Assembly: GCF_036607905.1 (NCBI RefSeq)
Contig: NZ_CP144555.1
Coordinates: 558,001 to 622,000 of the forward strand
Source: Streptomyces sp. SCSIO 75703
GTDB lineage: Bacteria > Actinomycetota > Actinomycetes > Streptomycetales > Streptomycetaceae
Reading direction: 5' to 3'
DNA: 64,000 bases
Translations under genes and position numbers: made by a program
Shown: positions 32,731 through 40,561 of the stretch, piece after piece
Position numbering within the stretch: position 1 is the stretch's first letter
Layout: every line of letters starts with the position of its first letter
The notes under the pieces: model-generated
What the model was told of the DNA's origin: nothing
What the model saw: the letters and a program-made list of their open reading frames with translations, nothing else
Database searches by the model: none

Positions 32731-33918
32731 TCAGTCCCCGCCGACCAGGTCCAGGCCGGGGGCGGCGGCCGGCCCCGGGGTGCGGCGGGGGACGGGCCAG
32801 TCGCGGTGGGGCAGGCGCTCCAGGCCGGTCCACCAGGGGTCGGAGGGCACCTCGCCGCCGGGCTCGAAGGGCAGGCCCGGCACCGGGAGGGCGACGCGCT
32901 GGCCGACCGCCTCCGCGGCGGCGCGCGTCCACGCGCCGGGCTCCGCCCACGGGTGCGGGGCGAGGTTGAAGGTGCCCCAGTGGATGGGGAGCAGGACGCC
33001 CGCCGGGCCCCCGCCCTGGAGGTCGAGGTGGGCGCGGACGCCCTCCTCGGGCGTCATGTGGATGTCGGGCCAGAACGGCGCGTAGGCCCCGATCTGGATC
33101 ATGGTGGCGTCGAAGGGGCCGTGCGCGGCGCCGATCTCCCGGAAGCCGTCGAAGTAACCGGTGTCGCCGCTGTGGTGGACGCGGTGGTCCGGCCCGGCGA
33201 CGACCCAGGAGGCCCACAGGGTGTGCTGGGTGTTGCGCAGTCCGCGTCCGCAGAAGTGGCGGGCCGGGGTCGCGGTGAGGGTGAGGTCGCCGACCCGGGC
33301 CGACTCGTGCCAGTCCAGTTCGCGCAGCCGGTCGGCCCGGACCCCCCAGTGTTCGAGGTGGGCGCCGACGCCGAGCGGCACCGCGAAGAGGGTGTCGGTG
33401 CGGGCCAGCTCCCTGATGGTGGGCAGGTCCAGGTGGTCGTAGTGGTCGTGGGAGATGACGACGACGTCGACGGGGCCGAGGGCGGCCAGCGGCAGCGGGA
33501 CCGGGTGCAGCCGCCGGGGCCCGGCGAAGGGGAACGGGGAGCAGCGTTCGCCCCACACCGGGTCGAACAGCACCCGGTGTCCGTCGATCTCGGCGAGCAC
33601 GCTGGAGTGCCCCATCCAGGTCAGCCGGAGTCCGCCGGCGGGCGGCCGGGCCAGGTCGGCGACGGTGGTGGCGTGCACCGGGACGGTGCCCCGGGGCGCG
33701 CGGGCGAGCCGGGACTCCCGGCCGAGGAAGACCTTCGCGACGTCCCGCGCCGATCCGGAGGGGCGGGTGCGGGCGGGGCCGCCGGGGTTCAGGAAGACGC
33801 CGTCGCGGTAATGCGGTGATCTGCGGATACGGGCCATGCGCTCACCGTCGGGGTCTGCTCCGAAGGACGCCGGCCGCAGGGCGTCGAGTCCGGAAAGCGG
33901 GGGACGGAAGCCGGCCAC
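32731..33918 (-). CDS. MBL-fold metallo-hydrolase, UlaG/NAPE-PLD-like
   Basis: 395 residues. The leader to about 100 is variable. The beta-lactamase-fold core begins LTWMGHSSVLAEIDGHRVLFD and has the zinc motif VVISHDHYDHLDLPT (HxHxDH). HFCGRGLRNTQHTLWASWVV and HHSGDTGYFDG give further His and Asp ligands, and PIHWGTFNL a late His. It hydrolyses a phosphoester or lactone-type bond; NAPE-PLD relatives act on N-acyl phospholipids. The GTG at 33918 follows GGAGG. A palindrome overlaps its promoter (33931-33955). Confidence 0.9.
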   Translation of the reverse strand: MAGFRPPLSGLDALRPASFGADPDGERMARIRRSPHYRDGVFLNPGGPARTRPSGSARDVAKVFLGRESRLARAPRGTVPVHATTVADLARPPAGGLRLTWMGHSSVLAEIDGHRVLFDPVWGERCSPFPFAGPRRLHPVPLPLAALGPVDVVVISHDHYDHLDLPTIRELARTDTLFAVPLGVGAHLEHWGVRADRLRELDWHESARVGDLTLTATPARHFCGRGLRNTQHTLWASWVVAGPDHRVHHSGDTGYFDGFREIGAAHGPFDATMIQIGAYAPFWPDIHMTPEEGVRAHLDLQGGGPAGVLLPIHWGTFNLAPHPWAEPGAWTRAAAEAVGQRVALPVPGLPFEPGGEVPSDPWWTGLERLPHRDWPVPRRTPGPAAAPGLDLVGGD

Positions 33919-33930
33919 GGCACCTCCAGG

Positions 33931-33955
33931 GAAAGTAGGTCAGACTTTCATTATG
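33931..33955 (-). promoter_or_regulatory. Promoter and palindromic operator of the MBL-hydrolase gene
   Basis: A GAAAGT-N7-ACTTTC dyad occupies 33931-33949. Immediately upstream (33950-33955 on the minus strand) is CATAAT, a good -10 hexamer. An operator placed just after the -10 blocks initiation when a repressor binds. The A/T-rich island stands out in this GC-rich genome. Confidence 0.5.
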
Positions 33956-34118
33956 GGTACGGCGAGGTGATCGTTTCGTAAGGACGGCCGGGCACGGACC
34001 CGGCCCGGCGGGAGCGGATGTCACATCCGTCCCGGTCCGTCTCGTCGTACCGGCGGGACGCCCCGGGCGGTGTCCCGGACGGCACGCGGCACGAGCGACG
34101 CACTGGAGGGTGATCCCC

Positions 34119-34697
34119 ATGGCCCGCGTATCCCTCACCCCGCCCCGGACGCTCCTCTTCCGGGCGATGGAGTGGTACTCCCGGCGTACGTACGGAAAGG
34201 TCCTCGACCCCGGCAGGGCGCTCGCGCACAATCCCCGGGTGCTCCGGGGCGATCTGCGCTTCGAGCGGTCGGTGGCCCGCTGGAACCGGCTCGACCCCGG
34301 GCTGAAGGCGCTCGCGGAGCTGGCCGCGGCGGGCGCGATCGGCTGCTCGTGGTGCATGGACTTCGGCTACTGGCAGAGCGTCGCCCACGGTGTGGACCGC
34401 GCCCGGCTCCAGGCGGTGCCGGTGTGGCGGGAGAGCGAGCTGTACTCGCCGCTCGAACGCGATGTGCTGGAGTACGCCGAGGCGATGACGGTGACCCCGC
34501 CGGCCGTCGGCGACGACCTCGCCGCCCGGCTGCGGGACCGGCTGGGCGAGCCGGCCTTCGTCGAGCTGACGGCGATCGTCGCCGTGGAGAACCTGCGCTC
34601 CCGCCTCAACTCCGCGCTCGGGCTGACCAGCCAGGGGTTCCGCGACTCCTGCGACCTGGCGGACGCGCCGCCCACCGCCCGCACCGGCGACGCGTGA
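34119..34697 (+). CDS. Carboxymuconolactone decarboxylase/AhpD-like protein
   Basis: 192 residues, all-helical CMD/AhpD fold: LDPGLKALAELAAAGAIGCSWCMDFGYWQ holds the redox CxxC (CSWC), and ERDVLEYAEAMTVTPP follows. Members with CxxC act as peroxidase adaptors or alkylhydroperoxidase-like reductases. The start at 34119 is preceded by GGAGGGTG; the in-frame ATG at 34110 is less well placed. Confidence 0.88.
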   Translation: MARVSLTPPRTLLFRAMEWYSRRTYGKVLDPGRALAHNPRVLRGDLRFERSVARWNRLDPGLKALAELAAAGAIGCSWCMDFGYWQSVAHGVDRARLQAVPVWRESELYSPLERDVLEYAEAMTVTPPAVGDDLAARLRDRLGEPAFVELTAIVAVENLRSRLNSALGLTSQGFRDSCDLADAPPTARTGDA

Positions 34698-34711
34698 GCG
34701 GCGCGGGCGCG

Positions 34712-34739
34712 GGGCCGGGGCCGACGAGGACCCCGGCCC
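34712..34739 (+). terminator. Terminator after the CMD gene
   Basis: GGGCCGGGG (34712-34720) pairs with CCCCGGCCC (34731-34739) around a 10-nt loop, 15 nt after the stop. Confidence 0.65.
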
Positions 34740-34742
34740 GGG

Positions 34743-34802
34743 GCCCGCTTGCCCGTGCGTGGGCGGGCGTCGCCCGCCGGGGCCCGCCCACGGGCAGCGG
34801 GC
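34743..34802 (-). terminator. Terminator after the SGNH hydrolase gene
   Basis: A compound GC hairpin: outer GCCCGC/GCGGGC, middle TGCCCG/CGGGCA and inner TGGGCGGGC/GCCCGCCCA arms, with small bulges. It lies just past the minus-strand stop at 34809. Confidence 0.65.
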
Positions 34803-34808
34803 GAGGTC

Positions 34809-35627
34809 TCACGCCACCGAGGCGATCCGCGTCTTGATGGCGTCCGGCGACAGCGTCCCCTTGGCCGTGACATGGTCCCCGGAGGACTCCCCGCGCAGCC
34901 GTCGGCCGATCCACGGCACCAGGTACTCCCGTGCCCAGTGCACGTCGTCGCGCCGGACCTCCAGGGTGCCGCGCGGCGGCAGCGGCGGCCAGGGCTGGTC
35001 GGGGTCGGCCGGCACCGGCAGGCCGAGCGCCTGGCCCGCGCGGAGCGCCACCCGGGTGTGCCCCTCGGGCGAGAGGTGCAGCCGGTCGGCGTCCCAGGCC
35101 CGGCGGTCCTGGACGCCGCGCAGCGACCACAGGTCGAGCACCGGGCAGCCGTACCGGTCGGCGATGGCCCGCACGTGCCCGTTGTAGGTGGCGATCTTGC
35201 CGCGCAGGTGCTTGAGGAGGGGGACGCCGCGGGTGTCGAAGCCGGTCGCCACCAGGACGGTGCCGGCCGCCGCCGCGAGGTCGGCCACCGCCCGCTCGAA
35301 GCGTTCGGCGACCTCGTCGGGGTCGGTGCCGGGACGGATGATGTCGTTGCCGCCCGCGCAGATGGAGACCAGGTCCGGGGCGAGTTCCACGGCCCGGGGG
35401 ACCTGTTCCCCGGCTATCTGGTCGAGCAGTCTGCCGCGTACGGCCAGGTTGGTGTAGGTGAAGTCGCCCTCGGGTCGGCGGTCCGCGAGCAGGACGGCGA
35501 CCCGGTCCGCCCAGCCGACGAACGCCCCGTCGGGGCCGGGGTCGCCGACGCCCTCGGTGAAGCTGTCCCCCACCGCCACGTACGACCCGATCACTGCTCT
35601 GCTGTCACTCTTCGAATCGTCTGCCAC
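34809..35627 (-). CDS. SGNH/GDSL-family hydrolase
   Basis: 272 residues. Block I YVAVGDSFTEGVGDPG (nucleophile Ser), block II region TNLAVRGRLLDQ (Gly), block III ICAGGNDIIRPG (Asn) and block V WDADRLHLSPEGH (Asp-x-x-His) give the complete SGNH serine-esterase set. It acts on lipid, carbohydrate or wall esters; without a signal peptide it is probably intracellular. It starts at a GTG with a weak site. A TetR-like CCTACG palindrome lies upstream. Confidence 0.9.
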   Translation of the reverse strand: MADDSKSDSRAVIGSYVAVGDSFTEGVGDPGPDGAFVGWADRVAVLLADRRPEGDFTYTNLAVRGRLLDQIAGEQVPRAVELAPDLVSICAGGNDIIRPGTDPDEVAERFERAVADLAAAAGTVLVATGFDTRGVPLLKHLRGKIATYNGHVRAIADRYGCPVLDLWSLRGVQDRRAWDADRLHLSPEGHTRVALRAGQALGLPVPADPDQPWPPLPPRGTLEVRRDDVHWAREYLVPWIGRRLRGESSGDHVTAKGTLSPDAIKTRIASVA

Positions 35628-35656
35628 ACCGGCCCATGATTCACGGTGGATTGTGA

Positions 35657-35672
35657 CCTACGCGACCGTAGG
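35657..35672 (-). promoter_or_regulatory. CCTACG-N4-CGTAGG operator upstream of SGNH hydrolase
   Basis: A perfect 6-bp inverted repeat with a 4-nt spacer (35657-35662/35667-35672), 30-45 nt before the GTG. The shape matches TetR-type operators seen near Streptomyces lipid genes. I cannot name the regulator, and no tetR gene is in the window. Confidence 0.45.
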
Positions 35673-35781
35673 AAGGGGTTGACGGCCGGTGAGAAAGACC
35701 ACGCCGCGCGAACCGGCCGGCCGGAATAGGCGACCGGGTGTCACGCGGTGGCGCGGCGCCCGCTGTCCGGCGCGGGAACGC

Positions 35782-35820
35782 CCGGAGGCCGGGCCCCGGG
35801 GTGCGGGGTCCGGCCTCCGG
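35782..35820 (-). terminator. Terminator after the LysM-M23 peptidase gene
   Basis: CCGGAGGCCGG (35782-35792) pairs with CCGGCCTCCGG (35810-35820), extended inward by a G-U pair and CCCC/GGGG to about 16 bp. It lies 18 nt past the stop at 35839. Confidence 0.85.
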
Positions 35821-35838
35821 CGGTGCGGCGCGCGAGGG

Positions 35839-36792
35839 TCAGAGGGAGACGCCGTGCGAGCGCAGGTAGGCGATCGGGTCGATGTCCGAGCCGTAGTCCG
35901 GGGTGGTGCGGATCTCGAAGTGCAGGTGCGGGCCGGTCACGTTGCCGGTGGCACCGGACAGGCCGACCTGCTGGCCGGCGGTGACGCTCTGGCCGGCGGA
36001 GACGGAGAGCGCGGACAGGTGGGCGTACTGGGCGTAGTGGCCGTCGGCGAGCTTGATGACGACCTGGTTGCCGTACGCGCCGCCCCAGCCGGCGGAGACC
36101 ACGGTGCCGGAGCCGACGGCCTTCAGCGAGGTGCCGGTGGGCACGACGAAGTCGGTGCCGGTGTGGTAGCCGCTGGACCACATGCTGCCGCTCTGGTGGT
36201 ACGGGGTGCCGACCGTGCCGCCGGGCACGGGCGAGACGTAGCCGCCGGTGGTGCCGGTGGACTGGGCCGTGGTCGAGGTGGTGGTCGTCGACGGGGCGGC
36301 CGGCTTCGGCGCGGCGGGCTTGGCGGCCGGCTTCGGCGCGGCCGGCTTCGCGGCGGGCTTCGGCGCGGCCGGCTTCGCGGCGGCGGACCCCTCGGAGGAG
36401 GAGGCCGGCGACTGCGTGGCCGCGGGCTTGCCGGTGAGCGTGAGCTTCAGGCCGGGGTGGATCAGCGACGGGTCGGAGCCGACGGCCTCGCGGTTGTCGG
36501 CGTAGAGCTTCTTCCAGCCGCCGCTGACGTGCTGCTCGACGGCGATCTTCGAGAGGTGGTCGCCCCGCTTCACCGTGTAGGTGCGGGAGGCGGAGTCCTT
36601 CTCGCCGGCCGGCTTGGCGGCGGCCGGCACGGAGCGCACGGACTGCTCCGCGACGGAGTGCGCGGGGGCGGCGTGGGCGCCGGCGGCACCCATCAGCGGC
36701 AGCGCGAGCGCGGCGCCGCCGGTGCCGGCGAAGGCGAGGGTGCGGGTGAGGCGCTGGGCCTTGGTACGACGGTGCTTACCCTTGGCGGGCAT
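35839..36792 (-). CDS. Secreted LysM + M23 peptidoglycan endopeptidase
   Basis: 317 residues. Signal peptide (about 1-42, LPLMGAAGAHA-AP), a LysM domain (about 70-115, YTVKRGDHLSKIAVEQH), a low-complexity linker of AAPKPA repeats (about 135-165) and a C-terminal M23 peptidase: GYHTGTDFVVP (first His and Asp), then HLHFEI (HxH). It cuts peptide cross-links in peptidoglycan and is held on the wall by LysM. A c-di-AMP riboswitch in its leader ties expression to that second messenger, which in Streptomyces controls wall hydrolases and resuscitation factors. Confidence 0.92.
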   Translation of the reverse strand: MPAKGKHRRTKAQRLTRTLAFAGTGGAALALPLMGAAGAHAAPAHSVAEQSVRSVPAAAKPAGEKDSASRTYTVKRGDHLSKIAVEQHVSGGWKKLYADNREAVGSDPSLIHPGLKLTLTGKPAATQSPASSSEGSAAAKPAAPKPAAKPAAPKPAAKPAAPKPAAPSTTTTSTTAQSTGTTGGYVSPVPGGTVGTPYHQSGSMWSSGYHTGTDFVVPTGTSLKAVGSGTVVSAGWGGAYGNQVVIKLADGHYAQYAHLSALSVSAGQSVTAGQQVGLSGATGNVTGPHLHFEIRTTPDYGSDIDPIAYLRSHGVSL

Positions 36793-36805
36793 GACGAATT
36801 CCTCT

Positions 36806-36995
36806 CCGGCGCCTGCGAGGTGAGCTGTCGGGTGCGGGCTGGAGATGCCCGGCCGCGCCGTGGCGCGACTTGACCCCTAGCCGTTCCGGGAACCGGAACA
36901 GGCGGTGATACCTGTGGGTCCCCCGCTCCTGCCGGGTACGGGTGGTGGGTGTGTGCGGACTCCGGTCGGCGGCAGGATTAGGCGTCCGTCCGGAT
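36806..36995 (-). ncRNA. c-di-AMP (ydaO/yuaA) riboswitch in the leader of the LysM-M23 gene
   Basis: Read on the minus strand, several ydaO consensus pieces occur in the right order: CCTAATCCTGCCGCC, GGCAGGAGCGGGGGACCCA, AGGGGTCAAG, and near the 3' end CCGACAGCTCACCTCGCAGG. The last leads into GGAGAGG and the ATG at 36792. This motif class binds c-di-AMP and in actinobacteria turns wall-hydrolase genes off when the nucleotide is high. Boundaries are approximate. Confidence 0.88.
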
Positions 36996-37506
36996 CGGTG
37001 GTGAACGTAAGGGACGGGGACGCGGGGGAACAAGCGAGCGGTTCCCCGAACGGGCGTTTCGGATGATCCAATACGGGTAGCAGCGGTCACCCTGCGTGGG
37101 AACCGGAAGGAGAGGACCCCTCAAACCCCGGCCGGCACAGGCGGATTACGTGAACATGCTGGGCAACGCACCGTCACGGATATGAGCCTGCTCACGCGGC
37201 CCCGCTCCGGCGCCTTTTACTCCAGGGCGAGTAGGGAGCAAGGCGCCAATCAGGACAATCCACCCAACTCACCTACAGGTCGGGCGAACTCTCCGCGTCA
37301 CCCGGTACCTCCCGAGCGGCCGCGGGCTCCCCCGGCGCATCCGGGACGGGAGGCGCGCGCCGGGCGCGGCGCCGGGACCGCCGGGGCACGCGCGGCATGC
37401 TCTTCGTGCCCTGTGGACAACTCGCCCTCGCGGTCGGGGCATGTCGTATCGTCGACTCGTGCCCGCCGTCGAGCAGCGCCGGCGGGCGGGAGTGGGAGGA
37501 GCCCTC
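36996..37506. other. Divergent promoter region, no gene seen
   Basis: 511 nt between the riboswitch and the tyrosine phosphatase start. The minus-strand promoter for the M23 transcript should lie near 37030-37100 (CGTATTGG region). The rest holds the phosphatase promoter. Frames through 37182-37565 lack Streptomyces codon bias and are not called. Confidence 0.5.
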
Positions 37507-38304
37507 GTGACGCAGCAGGTGCCGTCGACCGAACCCGAGCTGGCAGGCGTGCGCAACTTCCGTGACGTGGGCGGACTGCCGACGGTGGACGGACGGCGGG
37601 TGCGTCACGGCGTGCTGTTCCGCAGCGGACACCTCGCGCACGCGACCGACGAGGACACCGCCTTCCTCGCCTCGCTGGGCCTGCACACGGTCTTCGACTT
37701 CCGCAACGCGGCCGACCAGCGGCTGGAGGGCCCGGACGTCGCGCTGCCGGGCGTGCGCAACGTGAACCTGCCGCTGAGCGACCCGGCCGACGGCGCCGAG
37801 TTCTGGACGATGGTGCGCGACGGGAACCTGGACCAGCTCCGCTCCGTCCTCGACGACGGCAAGGCGGCCGGCCGGATGGTCGCCTCCTACCGGTCGATGG
37901 TCCGGGAGCGGACGGCGGAGCACTCCCGGGTGCTGCACGCGCTCGCGGAGGACAGCGTGCCCGCGCTGATGCACTGCGCGGCGGGCAAGGACCGGGCGGG
38001 CCTGTCCGTGGCGGTCACGCTGCTGGCCGTCGGCGTCGAGCGCGAGGCGGTCCTCGACGACTACCTGAAGTCCAACGCCACCCACCGCCGTTACAAGGTG
38101 CACCGCAACGGCGACTCCGCCTCGGCCTACTCCGCCGAGGTGATGGAACTGCTCAGCCCGCTCTTCGACGCCCGCGCCGAGTACCTGTCGGCGGCGTTCG
38201 AGACCGTCGAGGAGACCTGGGGCGACGTCGACACGTACCTGGAGAAGGGACTGCGGCTCGCACCGCGGACCCGGGAGCGGCTGCGGGAGCGGATGCTGGA
38301 GTGA
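37507..38304 (+). CDS. Tyrosine-protein phosphatase (Y_phosphatase3)
   Basis: 265 residues. PTP loop MHCAAGKDRAGLS (HCxxGxxR-like), preceded by the N-terminal NFRDVGGLPTVDGRRV and LFRSGHLAHAT motifs of the IphP-type family. It removes phosphate from phosphotyrosine or phosphoinositides. The start is GTG at 37507, preceded by GGGAGGAG; the upstream ATG (37441) has no site. Confidence 0.92.
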   Translation: MTQQVPSTEPELAGVRNFRDVGGLPTVDGRRVRHGVLFRSGHLAHATDEDTAFLASLGLHTVFDFRNAADQRLEGPDVALPGVRNVNLPLSDPADGAEFWTMVRDGNLDQLRSVLDDGKAAGRMVASYRSMVRERTAEHSRVLHALAEDSVPALMHCAAGKDRAGLSVAVTLLAVGVEREAVLDDYLKSNATHRRYKVHRNGDSASAYSAEVMELLSPLFDARAEYLSAAFETVEETWGDVDTYLEKGLRLAPRTRERLRERMLE

Positions 38305-38326
38305 GCCACCCGCCCCGCGCGGACGG

Positions 38327-38443
38327 CTACTTGCCGCCCACCTCGAACAGCAGGTAGAGGAACCCGCCGAAGACGTGCCCGACGGCGATGTAGATGACGA
38401 GCCGGACCCACAGGGCGCGCGGGAACCTCTCCTGCATGCTCAT
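38327..38443 (-). CDS. 38-residue single-pass membrane protein (DUF6126-like)
   Basis: The whole product is one hydrophobic helix (WVRLVIYIAVGHVFGGFLYLL) after a basic MSMQERFPRA and before EVGGK, so it should be a membrane microprotein. The ATG (38443) overlaps the XRE regulator stop by 4 nt, with GGGAGAG before it. From memory it fits the small DUF6126 family found beside XRE-cupin regulators in Streptomyces. The function is unknown; it may anchor or modulate the regulator. Confidence 0.75.
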   Translation of the reverse strand: MSMQERFPRALWVRLVIYIAVGHVFGGFLYLLFEVGGK

Positions 38444-39087
38444 GACGTCTCTCCCATGGTGTGGTGTGTCAGCGTGGTGGCGGGCCCCAGGCACAGCGCG
38501 GCCGTCGGGCTCTGCAAGAGGGTGTGGACGAAGAGGATGTCCACCCCGTCGCCGTCCTCGGCCGCGATCCGGTGCGGGGTCAGCGAGTCGAAGTGCGCGC
38601 TGTCGCCCGGCCCCAGCCGGTGCACGGCCTCCCCCAGCCGCAGCCGCAGCCGTCCGCGCAGGACGTAGAGCCACTCCTCACCGGGGTGCACCCGGACGAT
38701 GTCGCCCTGAGTGCCGTGCGGCACCCGGACGCGCAGCGCCTGCATCCCCCGGCCGGGCCCGCCGGCCTGCCAGTACGTCCAGCCCCCGGCGACCGTCGGC
38801 TCGTGGTCCCCGGCGCGTACCACCGCCTGGCGTTCCGCGGTCGTCTCGCCGAGCACGTCCGAGACGGTCGTACCATAAACGCGGGCGAGGGACAGCAGCA
38901 TCGGCAGCGAAGGCTGGCGCTGCCCGGTCTCCAGCCGGGAGAGGTGGGCGGGCGACAGTCCGGCGGCCCGGGCCGCGGCCTCCAGCGTGAGGGCCGCCCG
39001 GCGGCGCAGCGCGCGCAGTCGCGGCGCCACCACGGAGGGGACCGCGCCCGGCGGTCCCTCCGGCGGATCGGTGTCGGGGGAGGTCAT
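38440..39087 (-). CDS. XRE-family regulator with C-terminal cupin domain
   Basis: 215 residues. HTH_3 (about 20-80: LRALRRRAALTLEAAARAAG, LSPAHLSRLETGQRQPSLPML), then a cupin (about 110-200; VHPGEEWLYVLRGRLRLRLG, DSAHFDSLTPHRI). This layout (PuuR/Q-type) senses a small ligand in the cupin barrel. Two tandem operators lie directly upstream, and the gene is coupled to the membrane microprotein. It follows the hopanoid operon by 88 nt on the same strand, so it may be autoregulatory and/or act on that operon; the second role is speculative. Confidence 0.92.
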   Translation of the reverse strand: MTSPDTDPPEGPPGAVPSVVAPRLRALRRRAALTLEAAARAAGLSPAHLSRLETGQRQPSLPMLLSLARVYGTTVSDVLGETTAERQAVVRAGDHEPTVAGGWTYWQAGGPGRGMQALRVRVPHGTQGDIVRVHPGEEWLYVLRGRLRLRLGEAVHRLGPGDSAHFDSLTPHRIAAEDGDGVDILFVHTLLQSPTAALCLGPATTLTHHTMGETS

Positions 39088-39107
39088 GCCTCCATTCAGC
39101 CGGAAAC

Positions 39108-39142
39108 TTGCCCGCGAGGCAATTTTCTTGCCTCACAGGCAA
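39108..39142. promoter_or_regulatory. Tandem TTGCC-N5-GGCAA operators upstream of the XRE regulator
   Basis: TTGCC-cgcga-GGCAA spans 39108-39122 and TTGCC-tcaca-GGCAA 39128-39142, 20 bp centre to centre (two helical turns). The second is extended to 6-bp arms. Tandem spacing on one DNA face fits cooperative binding by the adjacent XRE dimer. They lie 21-55 nt upstream of the ATG. Confidence 0.7.
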
Positions 39143-39175
39143 GCCACGGCTCCCTCGGCCCCGGTGTGGTCCGGC

Positions 39176-40561
39176 CTACCGGTTGGCCACCGCCTGCTTG
39201 ACCAGCGTCCTGCCGAAGTCCCACATCAGCCCGCCGCCCTCGTGCGCGTCCTCCATCACCTCGGTGAAGGCGTCGACGAAGCGGTCCGCGTCCGCGGTGT
39301 CGATGATCAGCGGCGGGATCAATTTGATCACTTCGAGGTGATCACCGGACACCTGGGTCAGGATGCGGTGCCGCTGGAGCAGCGGGACCACGACCATCTG
39401 CGCGAAGAGGCCCTTGCGGGCGGCCTGGAGCATGGTCCAGCGGCTGCGCAGCCGCAGCGAGCGGGGCCGGCCGAACTCGATGCCGATCATCAGCCCCCGG
39501 CCGCGCACGTCGGCCAGCAGTTCGTACCGGTCCACCAGCGCCCGGAGCCGGGAGGCCAGCCGTTCGCCGACGGCGGCGGCGTTGGCGACGACCTCCTCGT
39601 CCTCCATCACCGCGAGCACGGCGAGGCCGGCCGCCATGGCCTGGGCGTTGGACCCGAAGCTCGCCGAGTGCACCAGCACCCGGTCCAGCGACGAGTACAC
39701 CTTCCGGAAGATCCAGTCCCGGCCCAGTGTGGCGCCCACCGGCACATAGCCGCCGGAGAGCGCCTTGGCCACGCAGACCAGGTCGGGTTCCACGCCCTCC
39801 TCGTGCTGGTAGGCGTAGAACTTCCCGGTGCGGCCGAGGCCGGTCTGCACCTCGTCGGCGATGAGCAGTGCCTTGTGCCGCCGCAGCAGTTCCTGCGCCC
39901 CGCGCAGGTAGCCGGGCGGCGCCTCGTGCACGCCCTTGCCCTGGACCGGCTCCACGATCAGCGCGGCGACATCGCCCCGGCGCAGCTCGCGGGCGAGCGC
40001 GTCGAGGTCGCCGAGCGGGACGGCCGTGTCGGACAGCAGCGGGCCGAAGCCGTCGCGGAAGCCGGCCTCGCCGTTGACGGAGAGCGAGCCGGTGGTCAGC
40101 CCGTGGAAGGCGTGCGAGCAGTACAGGACCCTCGGCCGGCCGGTCGCGCGGCGGGCGAACTTCAGCGCGGTCTCCACCGCCTCCGTCCCGCTGTTGCCGA
40201 AGAAGACCCGGTCCAGGTGCGGGCTGGCGGCGAGCAGCCGTTCGGCCAGCAGTCCGGGCAGCGGCGCGCAGTCGAAGCGGGTCAGGTCGGGAAGCGAGGC
40301 GTCGAGCACGTCGTGCAGCGCCTTGCGGACGACGGGGTGGTGGCGTCCGAGGCCCATCACACCGAACCCGGCGAGCATGTCGAGGTAGTCGTTGCCGTCC
40401 GCGTCCCAGAAGTGGGCGCCCTCGGCCCGCTCGTAGACCTTGTCGAAGCCGATGGTGCGCAGCATGCGCGGGAGCTGGTGGTTGAGGTGGCGGTCGTGCA
40501 GCTCGTAGCGCTCCGCTCCGCGCTCGGCGAGGAGGGCGCCGAGATCGAACTCCTTGGTCAT
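39176..40561 (-). CDS. hpnO: Class III aminotransferase, hopanoid side-chain (HpnO-like)
   Basis: 461 residues, PLP fold type I class III. FGNSGTEAVETALKFARR lies in the PLP-phosphate region; ADEVQTGLGRTGKFYA carries the Asp, and the Schiff-base lysine is K266 in VAKALSGGYVPVG. It is the last gene of the hopanoid operon and directly abuts dxs (no gap). It likely aminates the ribosylhopane-derived side chain to aminobacteriohopanetriol. An acetylornithine/GABA aminotransferase is the alternative, but location strongly favours hopanoids. Confidence 0.85.
   Translation of the reverse strand: MTKEFDLGALLAERGAERYELHDRHLNHQLPRMLRTIGFDKVYERAEGAHFWDADGNDYLDMLAGFGVMGLGRHHPVVRKALHDVLDASLPDLTRFDCAPLPGLLAERLLAASPHLDRVFFGNSGTEAVETALKFARRATGRPRVLYCSHAFHGLTTGSLSVNGEAGFRDGFGPLLSDTAVPLGDLDALARELRRGDVAALIVEPVQGKGVHEAPPGYLRGAQELLRRHKALLIADEVQTGLGRTGKFYAYQHEEGVEPDLVCVAKALSGGYVPVGATLGRDWIFRKVYSSLDRVLVHSASFGSNAQAMAAGLAVLAVMEDEEVVANAAAVGERLASRLRALVDRYELLADVRGRGLMIGIEFGRPRSLRLRSRWTMLQAARKGLFAQMVVVPLLQRHRILTQVSGDHLEVIKLIPPLIIDTADADRFVDAFTEVMEDAHEGGGLMWDFGRTLVKQAVANR

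Noticed and set aside
37182..37565. Possible small gene in the divergent region before the phosphatase
   Set aside because: Codon use is not streptomycete-like, there is no domain, and it overlaps the phosphatase start.
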